Shown here: one piece after another, positions 16,476 through 24,809 of the stretch
Numbering within the stretch: the first letter of the stretch is position 1
How the letters are laid out: every line of letters starts with the position of its first letter
Source: Streptomyces sp. NBC_00568
Lineage (GTDB): Bacteria; Actinomycetota; Actinomycetes; Streptomycetales; Streptomycetaceae
Direction: 5' to 3'
NCBI RefSeq assembly: GCF_026341855.1
Contig: NZ_JAPENW010000001.1
Span: forward strand, 4,331,001-4,395,000
Length of the DNA: 64,000 nucleotides
Notes under the pieces: generated by a model
Database searches by the model: none
What the model was told of the DNA's origin: nothing
What the model saw: the letters and a program-made list of their open reading frames with translations, nothing else
Program-made: the position numbers and the translations under genes

Positions 16476-17912
16476 TCAGCTTCCCGTCGGGCGGACGAGC
16501 GCTGCGGCCGTGCGCAGCAGGATGCAGATGTCCTGCCACAGGGACCAGTTGTCGATGTACGCGTTGTCGAACCGGCAGCGGTCCTCGATCGAGGTGTCGC
16601 CGCGCAGCCCGTGCACCTGGGCGAGCCCGGTGATCCCGGTCTGCATCCGGTGACGGGCCGCGTAACCGGGATAGGTCTGACTGAACTGGGCCACGAAGTA
16701 AGGCCGTTCGGGGCGCGGTCCGACCAGGCTCATGTCGCCCCAGAGGACGTTCAGGAGCTGGAGCAGCTCGTCGAGCGAGGTGCGTCGGAGGAACTGGCAG
16801 AAGCGGCTCATCTCCTGTTCGTTGGCCACGCTCCAGCGGGTCGCGGCCTCGTGGGCGTCGACCGGGCGGTGGGTGCGGAACTTCAGCAGGGTGAACGGCT
16901 GTCCGTCCTTGCCGATGCGCTCCTGCCGGAACACCACACCGGGTCCGTCGCTCAGTCGCAGGACCGCCGCGCACATCAGCAGCAGCGGACTGACCAGCAG
17001 CAACAGCGTCCCGGAGACGGCGACATCGAGGAATCGCTTGCCGAGGCTGGTGTGCCGCCGGAGGATCGACAGCCGTCGGCAGGAGAAGCCGGCCAGCGTG
17101 TGCCGGACCTCCCGGTCGTACGAAGGGGAGTCCGCGTCGACCGCCCACAGCTCGCACCCCGCCTCGGCCAACGCCCGCAGCATCGGCCCGCGTTCGCCGC
17201 GCGGCTCCACCACGAGCACGGTTCGCACACTGTTCTGGATGAGCGCCCGCTGCACCTCCTCGCCGGTGGTGAGGACGGGCAGTCCGTCGAAAACGGCCGG
17301 CTGGTCCGCGACGACGCCGACCGGCCGTACCCCGCAGCTCGGGTGGCGCAGAAAGGCCGCGGCCACCCGCTGGGCCGTCCCCGCGGGACCGATCACGAGG
17401 GCGGCGCGGGGGCGCAGCACGAGGGCACGGCGACGCCGCCACTGCACCGTGCCGCGGCCCGCGCAGCTGATCGCCGACTGCGTGGCGCACCCCAGGACCA
17501 GCGTCCGGGCCGACAGTGTGCCGTCCGGGGCGAACGCGGCGATCACGGCGGCCAGCGCGCACCAGGCGATCGCGATGCGCGCGCAGACGGTGGGCAGTTC
17601 GTCGAGTAAGGCGGGCACGGGTGCGGGCCGGTACAGCGACGCCCGCGCGTTCAGGGCGACCACGCCGAACAGCAGCGCGACGATGAACAGGGGGTACCGC
17701 TGGATCTCCGCGAACGCCTGCCCGGTCGCGAGCGCGGCGACGGCGTCCACGGCGGCCGGCGGCAGCCAGGAGGCGCGCCGGGCGGCGGTCCGCTGCCCGG
17801 CCGGGAATCCGAGACCGCCGCCGGCCTCGCGCGGAGGGATGACCGAGACGGTCGAGAATCCGTACTCCCGGGGCTGTCCGCCGGGGGAGGGAACGGTGCT
17901 TTCCGCAGTCAC
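16476..17912 (-). CDS. Polyprenyl-phosphate sugar-1-phosphate transferase
   Basis: A 478-aa member of the WbaP/PglC-type phosphoglycosyltransferases. After several N-terminal membrane segments and a Rossmann-like CoA-binding region, the C-terminal catalytic domain shows GKRFLDVAVSGTLLLLVSPL, KFRTHRPVD, RRTSLDELLQLLNVLWGDM, SLVGPRPE and TGITGLAQV. It starts assembly by moving a sugar-phosphate onto undecaprenyl phosphate. The start is the GTG at 17912, overlapping the upstream stop as GTGA; this excludes a longer arginine-rich frame reaching 18269. Confidence 0.9.
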   Translation of the reverse strand: MTAESTVPSPGGQPREYGFSTVSVIPPREAGGGLGFPAGQRTAARRASWLPPAAVDAVAALATGQAFAEIQRYPLFIVALLFGVVALNARASLYRPAPVPALLDELPTVCARIAIAWCALAAVIAAFAPDGTLSARTLVLGCATQSAISCAGRGTVQWRRRRALVLRPRAALVIGPAGTAQRVAAAFLRHPSCGVRPVGVVADQPAVFDGLPVLTTGEEVQRALIQNSVRTVLVVEPRGERGPMLRALAEAGCELWAVDADSPSYDREVRHTLAGFSCRRLSILRRHTSLGKRFLDVAVSGTLLLLVSPLLLMCAAVLRLSDGPGVVFRQERIGKDGQPFTLLKFRTHRPVDAHEAATRWSVANEQEMSRFCQFLRRTSLDELLQLLNVLWGDMSLVGPRPERPYFVAQFSQTYPGYAARHRMQTGITGLAQVHGLRGDTSIEDRCRFDNAYIDNWSLWQDICILLRTAAALVRPTGS

Positions 17913-19108
17913 GAGTGGATGGACTCCCTGCACTCGGTGTGGTCCCCGCACATGGCGCCCTCGGCGTGCCGCGCCGGTCGGCCGGCCAGCAGCTCGCGGT
18001 ACACCCCCGCGACCGCGTCGGCCGTGAGGCGCACGTCGTGCGTGGTCAGTACGTGGCGGCGCCCCTGGTGGCCGAGTGACTCGCGCAGCAGCGGATCGGA
18101 CAGCAGCGCGCCGATCGCGTCGGCCAGCGGCTCCGGATCCCGCGAGGGCACCAGACAGCGGGCGTCGTGATCCCGCGGCAGGCTCTCGCGGGCGCCGTCC
18201 ACGTCCGTCATCACGACCGGGCGTCCGCAGGCCATGGCCTCCAGCGGGGCCAGGGCCATGCCCTCCCAACGGGACGGCAGCACCACCAGATCGGCGGACT
18301 GGTACCAGGGCACGGCATCGGCGGCGGCCCCGGCGAACAGCACGTCACCCGGCGCCCCGGCGCGCAGCCGGGCGGCGTCCGGACCGTCCCCGACGAGCAC
18401 GAGCCGGGCGCCGGGCACCCGCCGCAGCACCGAGGGCCACGCCTCCAGCAGTACGTCCTGCCCTTTCTGCCGGCACAACCGCCCCACGCACACCACCAGC
18501 GGAGCCGCCGGATCGACCCCTTCGAGCAGCGGAATCCCGGCTCGTACGGTGTCCACCGACGCGGGGTGGAAACGCTCCGGGTCGACGCCGTTGGGGATCA
18601 CCCGCCAGGGGGCGCGAATTCCGGCGCGTACGCCGGTCGCGCGCTCCGCCTCACTCACACACACCAGCCGGGACGCCCAACGCGCCCCCCACCGCTCCCA
18701 CCGCAGCGCGAGCGCGGCTGCGGCACCGTCGACGGCCTCGAACGACCAGGCATGCGGCTGGAACACCGTCGGCACCCGTCCGCGCAGCGCCAGCCGGGCC
18801 GCCAGCCCCGCCTTGGCGCTGTGCGCGTGCACCACGTCGGGCCGCACCCGTGCCATGACCCGGCCGAGCCGCCGTACCTCCTGAGCCAGCTGCGGCCCCG
18901 GCGCCCGCGTCGCGTGCCAGGGCCGTACGTCCGCGCCGAGCGCCCGCACCTCGCGGGCGAAGTCGTTGCCGTCCGGGCAGGCGAGGGTCACCCGTGTTCC
19001 GGCGGCGAGTTGGGCCCTGATGAGGTCGGTGACCACCCGGGCGACGCCGCCGTCGACCGGCTGCGTGACATGAAGGACCCGCGGCGGAGGGTCTGTTGAC
19101 AGATTCAT
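17909..19108 (-). CDS. Glycosyltransferase family 4 protein, first gene of the operon
   Basis: A 399-aa GT-B enzyme with N-terminal VTQPVDGGVARVV, VVHAHSAKAGLAAR, IPNGVDPERF, CVGRLCRQKGQDVLL and the donor-site PSRWEGMALAPLEAMACG. The ATG at 19108 is preceded by AAGGAA 6 nt away. It is the most upstream gene of an eight-gene minus-strand operon ending at 9066, so the promoter should lie just before 19108. Probable role: a sugar transferase in repeat-unit assembly. Confidence 0.88.
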   Translation of the reverse strand: MNLSTDPPPRVLHVTQPVDGGVARVVTDLIRAQLAAGTRVTLACPDGNDFAREVRALGADVRPWHATRAPGPQLAQEVRRLGRVMARVRPDVVHAHSAKAGLAARLALRGRVPTVFQPHAWSFEAVDGAAAALALRWERWGARWASRLVCVSEAERATGVRAGIRAPWRVIPNGVDPERFHPASVDTVRAGIPLLEGVDPAAPLVVCVGRLCRQKGQDVLLEAWPSVLRRVPGARLVLVGDGPDAARLRAGAPGDVLFAGAAADAVPWYQSADLVVLPSRWEGMALAPLEAMACGRPVVMTDVDGARESLPRDHDARCLVPSRDPEPLADAIGALLSDPLLRESLGHQGRRHVLTTHDVRLTADAVAGVYRELLAGRPARHAEGAMCGDHTECRESIHS

Positions 19109-19148
19109 GCGCGGTTCCTTGCTCACGGGCGGCGCGCCGGGGCGCGCG

Positions 19149-20318
19149 TCACTGCTTCGCGTCGACGGCGGCGAACAGTGCTCCGACCCAGGCCGCGTCC
19201 CGCTGCGAAACGATCCGGAAGGCCAACTGGTCACCCCCGCGGCGGATCCCCTTGCCAAATTCGAGGACGTCCGAGTCATAACCGAGCGTGTTCGAGTACG
19301 CGGGCACCCGTTCGATCGCGGCGGGGCCGGACCCGCCGATGGTCGAATTCAGCACGTCGTCCCGGGGGTTGGCGGAGTCGCCCAGCACGGTCGGCGCGCC
19401 GGAGCCCGTCGAGACGGCCAGCGAGTCGCCCCTGCTTCCGCGGTCGCCGTTGTACGCGACCAGGCCCACCCGGCCCTTCACGTTCTCGGGGAGGGCCATC
19501 GGGCCGAGCGGGACGACCTGCCCCTCACGCGGGCCGAGCGCCTCGAAGCCGTCCCAGATCGCCAGATGCCTGAGCGGCTCGGCCTTCTTCTCGTACGCCA
19601 CCATCAGCGTCCAGCCGCCCCACGCTCCGGCGGCCGACCGGCCCTTCGCCACATTGACCTGGGCCACCGTGTAGAGCCCCGAACCGTTCGCCCGCACCAG
19701 CTTGGTGACGTCCGCCGAGGCCTGGAACGCGTCGGCCCCGTGCGCCACCCGGTGCCCGACCATCCTGTCCGCGAGCAGATCCTTGTAGGCGCCGCCGGGC
19801 TCGGCGATCAGCACCCGTCCGTTGTCCTTCGGTGGCTTCTGCTCGCCGACGCGGAGGTTGCCGCCCCAGTACAGCCGCGCGTACGTGACGCGCGCGCCCT
19901 TGGGCAGACGGACCTCCGCGCGGCTGGAGTTGTAGGTGTTCGGGTCCTTGTCGACGTCGATGTAGAGCATGTCGAAGTCGCCGTTCGCGGCCGGTCCGCC
20001 CGCGCGCGCCCCGGGGCACGTGGGTGCCGTGGCACGGGCGGTCCCGGCCGTTCTCACGGGGCCGTGGGGCCGGGTGGACGTCGAGGAACTCCGGCAGCTG
20101 ATCGAGGAGTTCGCGGCGCGCACGATTCCGCCGTGCTGGAGGGCGCGGTACCGCTGCGTGAACGCCAGCCTCTCCGCCTCCGCGGCGGGTGCCTTCGCGG
20201 CGGGCGGCGCCGTATCGGGCGCCGCCGCGGTCGCGGGGCCGCCCGGCGCCCAGAAGGTGGCGAGGGCGGAACAGCCCACGATCGCACGGCGCAGCAGCAG
20301 GCCCGGGGAAATACGCAT
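19149..20318 (-). CDS. Secreted protein of unknown function
   Basis: A 389-aa protein with a signal peptide (LLLRRAIVGCSALATFW, cleavage near TAAA). The mature part has a FTQRYRALQHGGIVRAANS block, a short low-complexity segment with cysteines, then a conserved beta-rich region with DPNTYNSSRAEV, YARLYWGGNLRVG and GAWGGWTLMVAY. I have seen similar sequences in secreted Streptomyces proteins annotated only as domains of unknown function, and I cannot give a function. It lies 40 bp upstream of the polysaccharide operon on the same strand and could share its promoter. A role in the cell envelope is a guess from context. Confidence 0.75.
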   Translation of the reverse strand: MRISPGLLLRRAIVGCSALATFWAPGGPATAAAPDTAPPAAKAPAAEAERLAFTQRYRALQHGGIVRAANSSISCRSSSTSTRPHGPVRTAGTARATAPTCPGARAGGPAANGDFDMLYIDVDKDPNTYNSSRAEVRLPKGARVTYARLYWGGNLRVGEQKPPKDNGRVLIAEPGGAYKDLLADRMVGHRVAHGADAFQASADVTKLVRANGSGLYTVAQVNVAKGRSAAGAWGGWTLMVAYEKKAEPLRHLAIWDGFEALGPREGQVVPLGPMALPENVKGRVGLVAYNGDRGSRGDSLAVSTGSGAPTVLGDSANPRDDVLNSTIGGSGPAAIERVPAYSNTLGYDSDVLEFGKGIRRGGDQLAFRIVSQRDAAWVGALFAAVDAKQ

Positions 20319-20635
20319 GACCGGCGGTGCCCTTTCGGGGGAAAAGGTTCTGGACCAGCGGACGGACGGAGATCTGCGGATCGGATGGGTGTGCGCCGGC
20401 TCCCCGTCCGCTTCCGACGCCGGTCGGCGCCTGCTTCCAGGCGCCTCGGAGGTGCCTGACTCTAGCGGCTGTCCGTATTTATGCGTGAAAGTTGTGATGT
20501 GTGTCGGAATCGTGAAGCTCGACCACGTGCGAGATCACCCCTTTGGAGGCACAACCCCGCGTGGGCGCCGCGCGTTGAATCCAGAGCCGGGCATCCCGCC
20601 CGGATGTTTGATCGACTTCCAAGGAGCACTTCTCC

Positions 20636-20875
20636 ATGTCGCGTATCGCGAAGGGCCTGGCCCTGACCTCCGTTGCCGCCGCCGCTGTGGCCGGCACCGC
20701 CGGCATCGCCGCCGCCGACAGCGGCGCGCACGGCGCGGCCGCCCACTCCCCGGGCGTCCTGTCGGGCAACGTCCTGCAGGTTCCCGTTCACGTTCCGGTC
20801 AACGTCTGCGGCAACACCGTGAACGTCATCGGTCTGCTGAACCCCGCGTTCGGCAACACCTGCGTCAACGACTGA
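20636..20875 (+). CDS. chpF: Short chaplin (ChpF-like)
   Basis: A 79-aa secreted chaplin: signal MSRIAKGLALTSVAAAAVAG, cleavage near IAAA|DSGAH, then the core HSPGVLSGN, VPVHVPVNVCGNTVNVIG and LNPAFGNTCVND with two cysteines. The signal sequence and core agree closely with my memory of S. coelicolor ChpF. A CAAGGAG site precedes the ATG. It stands alone with its own terminator; its 318-bp upstream gap is shared with the divergent secreted-protein gene. Confidence 0.9.
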   Translation: MSRIAKGLALTSVAAAAVAGTAGIAAADSGAHGAAAHSPGVLSGNVLQVPVHVPVNVCGNTVNVIGLLNPAFGNTCVND

Positions 20876-20895
20876 CGTCAGCGCGGACCCTTCTG

Positions 20896-20928
20896 CCGGC
20901 CGCCCTCCCGAAAAGGGAGGGCGGCCGG
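20896..20928 (+). terminator. Strong terminator after the chaplin
   Basis: A perfect 14-bp GC-rich stem (20896-20909 with 20915-20928) closes a GAAAA loop, 20 nt after the chaplin stop codon. Confidence 0.88.
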
Positions 20929-21536
20929 TCGCATGCCCCGAACGGGGAGGCGGGCATCCGAGCCCCGTCCGCCCGCACGGCGCATCGCGCCCTCCGCACT
21001 CCGCACTCCGCACTCCGCGCCACGCTTCTGATCGCCTTCGGTGCACCGGCCGCGACAGCCACCGACATCGACTTGCCGCGCGGCCACGCCACGCGGCGGC
21101 CTCCGTACCCGGCGCGGACGCGCTTCTGGCGCAGGTCCGTTCCCTGGCGGACATGGGCGGTGTCCTGACACCCGGTCACCGCCCTGCTCGACGCCGACGA
21201 GCACCTTGCCCGCAACGGCTCTCCCCGCGAGCACCTTGACTACGAACACGCGTCCGACGAGCTCGTTGCCGACCGGCTCGCTCCTGTCGGGCGCCTGACC
21301 CGTCCCGCCGGGTAGCCGCCCACCGGGCAGCCACCCTCCGGCCGCAGTGCCGACCGTATCCGGGCGGCACGGCGGCCGTTCGTTTGCGGGGGCTTATATG
21401 AGGATGCGACACACCGTTCATTCGGGTGGGGTGCAGGAAATTTCTGCACGCGGAGTTTCCGTCGCGTTCGGGGCTCGTTAGGCAGCGCAAAGAGAAATTC
21501 CCTCGGGTGACATGAGTCGCCGAAGAAAGGAACACG
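20929..21536. other. Gap with a 7-bp tandem repeat and a possible relic reading frame
   Basis: No convincing gene in these 608 nt. Four copies of ctccgca/g lie at 20992-21019. From about 21171 to 21314 one plus frame reads like protein (TALLDADEHLARNGSPREHL and on to a stop) with Streptomyces codon bias. It has no start and is broken upstream, so it may be the end of a decayed gene. The last 150 nt before 21537 are AT-richer and probably hold the next promoter. Confidence 0.4.
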
Positions 21537-21839
21537 ATGAAGTCGCTCAAGGCCGCCGCTGTAGTCGCAGGGTCCCTGGTCGTCGCCGGTGCCGCCGCGC
21601 CCGCGTTCGCCGCCGGAGCCTCCGACCTCACGCCCTCCAGCCTCAACGGCGCCCTGGAGACCCTCACCAGCCAGCGTTCGCTCAGCGCGCAGGACGTGAT
21701 GCCCCTGCAGCACCAGTCGAACGCGCTCGACACCGAGAACAAGAACTCCCTGCTCAACACCGTGAGCGGCGCGACGAAGACGCTCAACACGTCCGGCGGC
21801 CCCGCGCAGCTTCTCGGCGGGCTTCCCCTTCAGGGCTAG
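21537..21839 (+). CDS. Small secreted protein, unknown
   Basis: A 100-aa protein with a clear signal peptide (MKSLKAAAVVAGSLVVAG, cleavage near AFA|AGASD) and a 75-residue mature part without cysteines, rich in Ser, Leu and Asn. An AAGGAA site lies just before the ATG. It sits between two chaplin genes and has a chaplin-like signal sequence and size but no chaplin core. It could be another surface protein of aerial growth; no family is recognised. Confidence 0.75.
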   Translation: MKSLKAAAVVAGSLVVAGAAAPAFAAGASDLTPSSLNGALETLTSQRSLSAQDVMPLQHQSNALDTENKNSLLNTVSGATKTLNTSGGPAQLLGGLPLQG

Positions 21840-21924
21840 TCGCATTCCTTCGGCGCGTGTCTTTCCGCGTCGCTTGCGGGCATTTCCCTAGGCTCTGGAT
21901 AAACCTCCGATGAAAGGGCTGACA

Positions 21925-22164
21925 ATGAACACTGCCAAGAAGGCCGCGCTGATTTTCGCCACCGCCGGAATGGCCGCGGGTGCCGCCGCCGGCAGCGCTG
22001 TCGCGGACTCCGGGGCCGAGGGTGCCGCGGTCAATTCCCCGGGCGTCGCCTCCGGAAACGTCATTCAGGTCCCCGTGCACGTTCCGGTCAATCTCTGCGG
22101 CAACACGGTCTCCGTCATCGGTGCGCTCAACCCGGCATTCGGCAACGCCTGCTTCAACGACTGA
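21925..22164 (+). CDS. Short chaplin
   Basis: A 79-aa chaplin. I choose the ATG at 21925 (MNTAKKAALIFATAG) because GAAAGGG lies 6 nt upstream; the ATG at 21910 overlaps that site. The core is NSPGVASGN, VPVHVPVNLCGNTVSVIG and LNPAFGNACFND, with both cysteines. The 'VASG' form differs from the 'VLSG' of the other short chaplins here. I do not assign a letter name. It has its own terminator, and about 160 bp later the DUF5949/VKOR pair begins. Confidence 0.9.
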   Translation: MNTAKKAALIFATAGMAAGAAAGSAVADSGAEGAAVNSPGVASGNVIQVPVHVPVNLCGNTVSVIGALNPAFGNACFND

Positions 22165-22185
22165 CGTCGTACGCCGATGTGGCGA

Positions 22186-22219
22186 AAGGGCCGATTCCGC
22201 ACCCGCGGAATCGGCCCTT
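22186..22219 (+). terminator. Terminator after the chaplin
   Basis: A perfect 15-bp stem (22186-22200 with 22205-22219) with a 4-nt loop begins 22 nt after the chaplin stop. Confidence 0.88.
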
Positions 22220-22327
22220 CGCGCTGTTCGAGCCGCGTCCCTCGTTCGTGTGGTCACCCGTCCGGTCATCGCCCGGGCGGGTGAGATCGGGGCCGGACCC
22301 GAACGGGTGCGTCGATAAGGTTCCGCG

Positions 22328-22825
22328 GTGACCTCAACCTCAAGCGGAATGCGCCCTCTTCGCGGTGCCGACCTCGGCACGCTCGCCGTCATGGCTTTCA
22401 GCGGTGAAGCCCCCGACGGCGACATGCCCTATCTCCTCGCCTACTCCCTGGGCGACGGCGAAGGAGGCCCGGAAGGATCAGCGGCCGCCATCCGGCAGCT
22501 GCTGATCGACAACGGACTGCCGGTGGGCGACACGCTCATCGACGCCTCCCGGCAGCCGAGCCTGCCGCTCACCCTGCTCGTCGAGGCCGGCCAGGCCGTC
22601 GTCACGATGCCGCACCTCAACGCCCAGTGCGTCGCCCCGCCGGAGTGGCTCGCCGCGGTGAGTGAACGCGGCTATGCCTACTTCCTGTTCGCCACCCGCG
22701 CCTGGCCCGTGGCCGAGCCCGGCAAGCCCGTCGCACCGGAGAGCCTGACGGCCTTCGCGGGCGACGAGGAGACCCTGCTCAGCGCGTCGCACGTGCTGCT
22801 GCCCGCGCGCAGCCTGCGCGGCTGA
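22328..22825 (+). CDS. DUF5949 family protein
   Basis: A 165-aa cytoplasmic protein starting at a GTG behind AAGG. It has the look of a small actinobacterial family I know as DUF5949: an N-terminal DLGTLAVMAFSGE, then PYLLAYSLGD and RGYAYFLFATRAWP. No catalytic motif or membrane segment is seen. Its stop overlaps the start of the VKOR gene as TGATG, so the two are translationally coupled and may work together. Confidence 0.7.
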   Translation: MTSTSSGMRPLRGADLGTLAVMAFSGEAPDGDMPYLLAYSLGDGEGGPEGSAAAIRQLLIDNGLPVGDTLIDASRQPSLPLTLLVEAGQAVVTMPHLNAQCVAPPEWLAAVSERGYAYFLFATRAWPVAEPGKPVAPESLTAFAGDEETLLSASHVLLPARSLRG

Positions 22826-23454
22826 TGACGGCCGCCGCGGGACGGGGGGCGGGCGGCGGCAGCGGTGCGCACGGGCGCACCGCCGGCGGCAGCCGCGCCC
22901 TCGCCCTGCTGCTGGTGATCACGGGGGCGGCCGGCCTGCTGGCCGCGTGGGTCATCACGATCGACAAGTTCAAGCTGCTGGAGAACCCGAACTTCGTCCC
23001 GGGCTGCAGCCTGAACCCGGTCGTCTCCTGCGGCAACATCATGAAGAGCGACCAGGCCTCGGCCTTCGGGTTCCCCAACCCGATGCTGGGCCTGGTGGCG
23101 TACGGCGTCGTGATCTGTGTCGGCGTGAGCCTGCTGACCGGTGCGGGATTTCCGCGCTGGTACTGGCTGACCTTCAACGCGGGCATGTTCTTCGGCGTCG
23201 GATTCTGCACCTGGCTGCAGTTCCAGTCGTTCTACCGGATCAATTCCCTGTGCCTGTGGTGCTGTCTTGCCTGGATCGCCACGATCATCATGTTCTGGTA
23301 CGTCACATCGTTCAACGTACGGAATGATTTTCTGCCTGCACCGGAATGGTTGAAGGGATTCCTCGAGGAATTCACCTGGGTTCTTCCGGTGCTGCACATC
23401 GGTGTCATCGGCATGCTGATCCTCACCCGCTGGTGGGATTTCTGGACGAGCTGA
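22825..23454 (+). CDS. Vitamin K epoxide reductase (VKOR) family membrane protein
   Basis: A 209-aa protein with about five hydrophobic segments. The VKOR redox centre is visible: a loop pair at C61 and C69 (VPGCSLNPVVSCG), the conserved serine/asparagine-rich NIMKSDQASAFGFPNP segment, and the active-site CLWC at residues 143-146. Bacterial VKORs re-oxidise DsbA-like thiol oxidases with menaquinone, so this supports disulfide formation outside the membrane. There is no fused thioredoxin domain. It sits among chaplin genes whose products carry a conserved cysteine pair. Confidence 0.9.
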   Translation: MTAAAGRGAGGGSGAHGRTAGGSRALALLLVITGAAGLLAAWVITIDKFKLLENPNFVPGCSLNPVVSCGNIMKSDQASAFGFPNPMLGLVAYGVVICVGVSLLTGAGFPRWYWLTFNAGMFFGVGFCTWLQFQSFYRINSLCLWCCLAWIATIIMFWYVTSFNVRNDFLPAPEWLKGFLEEFTWVLPVLHIGVIGMLILTRWWDFWTS

Positions 23455-23571
23455 TTCTCCGTAGGGACGACTAATGAGTCCGTCGGGGGAATCTTGAGCT
23501 GATGGCGTTCCCGGAATCGTTACGCGGTACGGACGCTGAGCCCCCGAATCCTGAAAGGGACCGTACCTGAG

Positions 23572-24090
23572 ATGAAGCCGACCACACGAGGAACTCTCGC
23601 CGCCGTCATGACCGGTGTGGCGGCGGTGGTGGGTGCCGCCGCCGCGACCCCCGCCGTCGCGGCCGAAACGGTCCCCATCCCCGTGCCGCTGAACGGTGTC
23701 GAGCAGGCCCTCGGCCTGCAGGCGCCCAGGATCGCGGGTGAACTGCCGGTTCCCCTCCCGGGCGGGCTCGAGGGGCCCCGGTACGTCGAGGGACGGATGA
23801 TCCCCGACCGGGCGGTTCCGCAGGTGCCGCTCAGCGGCGGGCTGCCCGGGGCGGACGTCCGTGCGCCCCTCCCGCACGTCCTCGGTGACGGCTTCGACCA
23901 CCTCGGTCTCGCCGCACCGGCGGCCGACCTGCGGACGCTGACCCCCGGACTGTCCCTGGACTCCCCGCTCGGCGCGCCGAACCCCGACCGCCTCGGCCTT
24001 CCCGGCCTGAAGCTGCCTCAGGCCGCCGTGCTCGCACCGCTGCTGAAGACCGTGCCGGGGGCGAACCTGGAGATGGGCTCGGGGGCCTAG
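23572..24090 (+). CDS. Secreted protein of unknown function
   Basis: A 172-aa protein with a signal peptide (TLAAVMTGVAAVVGAA, cleavage near AVAA|ETVP). The mature part is rich in Pro, Leu and Gly with recurring VPLPGGL-like phrases and no cysteine. A GAAAGGG site precedes the ATG. No known domain is recognised. It lies just before the tyrosinase pair on the same strand, but with a 120-bp gap, so co-transcription is uncertain. Confidence 0.7.
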   Translation: MKPTTRGTLAAVMTGVAAVVGAAAATPAVAAETVPIPVPLNGVEQALGLQAPRIAGELPVPLPGGLEGPRYVEGRMIPDRAVPQVPLSGGLPGADVRAPLPHVLGDGFDHLGLAAPAADLRTLTPGLSLDSPLGAPNPDRLGLPGLKLPQAAVLAPLLKTVPGANLEMGSGA

Positions 24091-24212
24091 CCCTCCCGGG
24101 GGAGCAGGCCCGGGTGTCCGGACCGGGCCTGCCGACCGAACCATCGGGGGCCGCCGTCGTTGAACCCTGCTGAAGCCGGCCGAATCCGCCTGAATCCGTC
24201 GAGGAGAGAAGC

Positions 24213-24809
24213 ATGTTCGTCAGCTGGGTGTCGAGCAGAGTGCCGAGGCGTGAGCCAGGTGTCCGGGGACGCGGCCGCGGCGCGGCGCGTGTGGCGGGTG
24301 GAGTGGCGGTGACCCGGCGCGGCGCGCTGCGTGGACTGCTCGTGTCCGCCGTCGGCGTGGCGCTGGCCCCGGTCGTCGCGGCCTCGCGGCCGCCGCACCC
24401 GCTCCGGTCCGACGACCTCTCCTTCGACGAGGTGTACCGCGGCAGGCACATCCTCGGCACGAAGAGCGGTTCGGACGGCACGGCCGCGTTCTCCGGCGGC
24501 GAGTGGCAGGTCACGGTGGACGGCCGGCCGCTGCATCTGATGCGCCGCGCGGACGGCGGCTATCTCAGCATGGTGGACCACTACGAGTCGTATCCGACTC
24601 CGCTGGCGGCGGCGCGGGCCGCCGTCGACGAACTGGGCCCCGCCGAGCGTCTGCGGACCACGGAGGACGAGGAGGCCGGCGCGGACGCGGGCGGCGCGCG
24701 GGGGAGCGACGCGGAGGAACCGGGCCTCGGCGGACGGGGCGTCGGCGGAAGCGGCGAGCGGGAGAGCGGTACGGAGGGGAGCGGCCACCACCATGGTGTA
24801 CACGCGTAA
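24213..24809 (+). CDS. melC1: Tyrosinase copper chaperone (MelC1/MelD1)
   Basis: A 198-aa protein. GAGGAGAG lies 4 nt before the ATG, which decides this start and leaves a long Arg-rich n-region before the twin-arginine-like signal VTRRGALRGLLVSAVG. The core has the MelC1 pattern SFDEVYRGRHILG, VTVDGRPLHLMRRADGGYLS and VDHYESYPTPLAAARAAVD. It inserts copper into apotyrosinase and carries it out through the Tat path. An acidic/Gly-rich tail ends in GHHHGVHA, which could bind copper. It overlaps melC2 by 17 bp. Confidence 0.92.
   Translation: MFVSWVSSRVPRREPGVRGRGRGAARVAGGVAVTRRGALRGLLVSAVGVALAPVVAASRPPHPLRSDDLSFDEVYRGRHILGTKSGSDGTAAFSGGEWQVTVDGRPLHLMRRADGGYLSMVDHYESYPTPLAAARAAVDELGPAERLRTTEDEEAGADAGGARGSDAEEPGLGGRGVGGSGERESGTEGSGHHHGVHA

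Noticed and set aside
4204..19108. Secondary-metabolite (polyketide or peptide) cluster
   Set aside because: There are no ketosynthase, adenylation/condensation or terpene synthase domains; the genes form a lipid-linked polysaccharide pathway.
24213..24310. Moving the melC1 start downstream to a valine before the twin-arginine motif
   Set aside because: The ATG at 24213 has GAGGAGAG at ideal spacing, and the downstream GTG codons have no comparable site.
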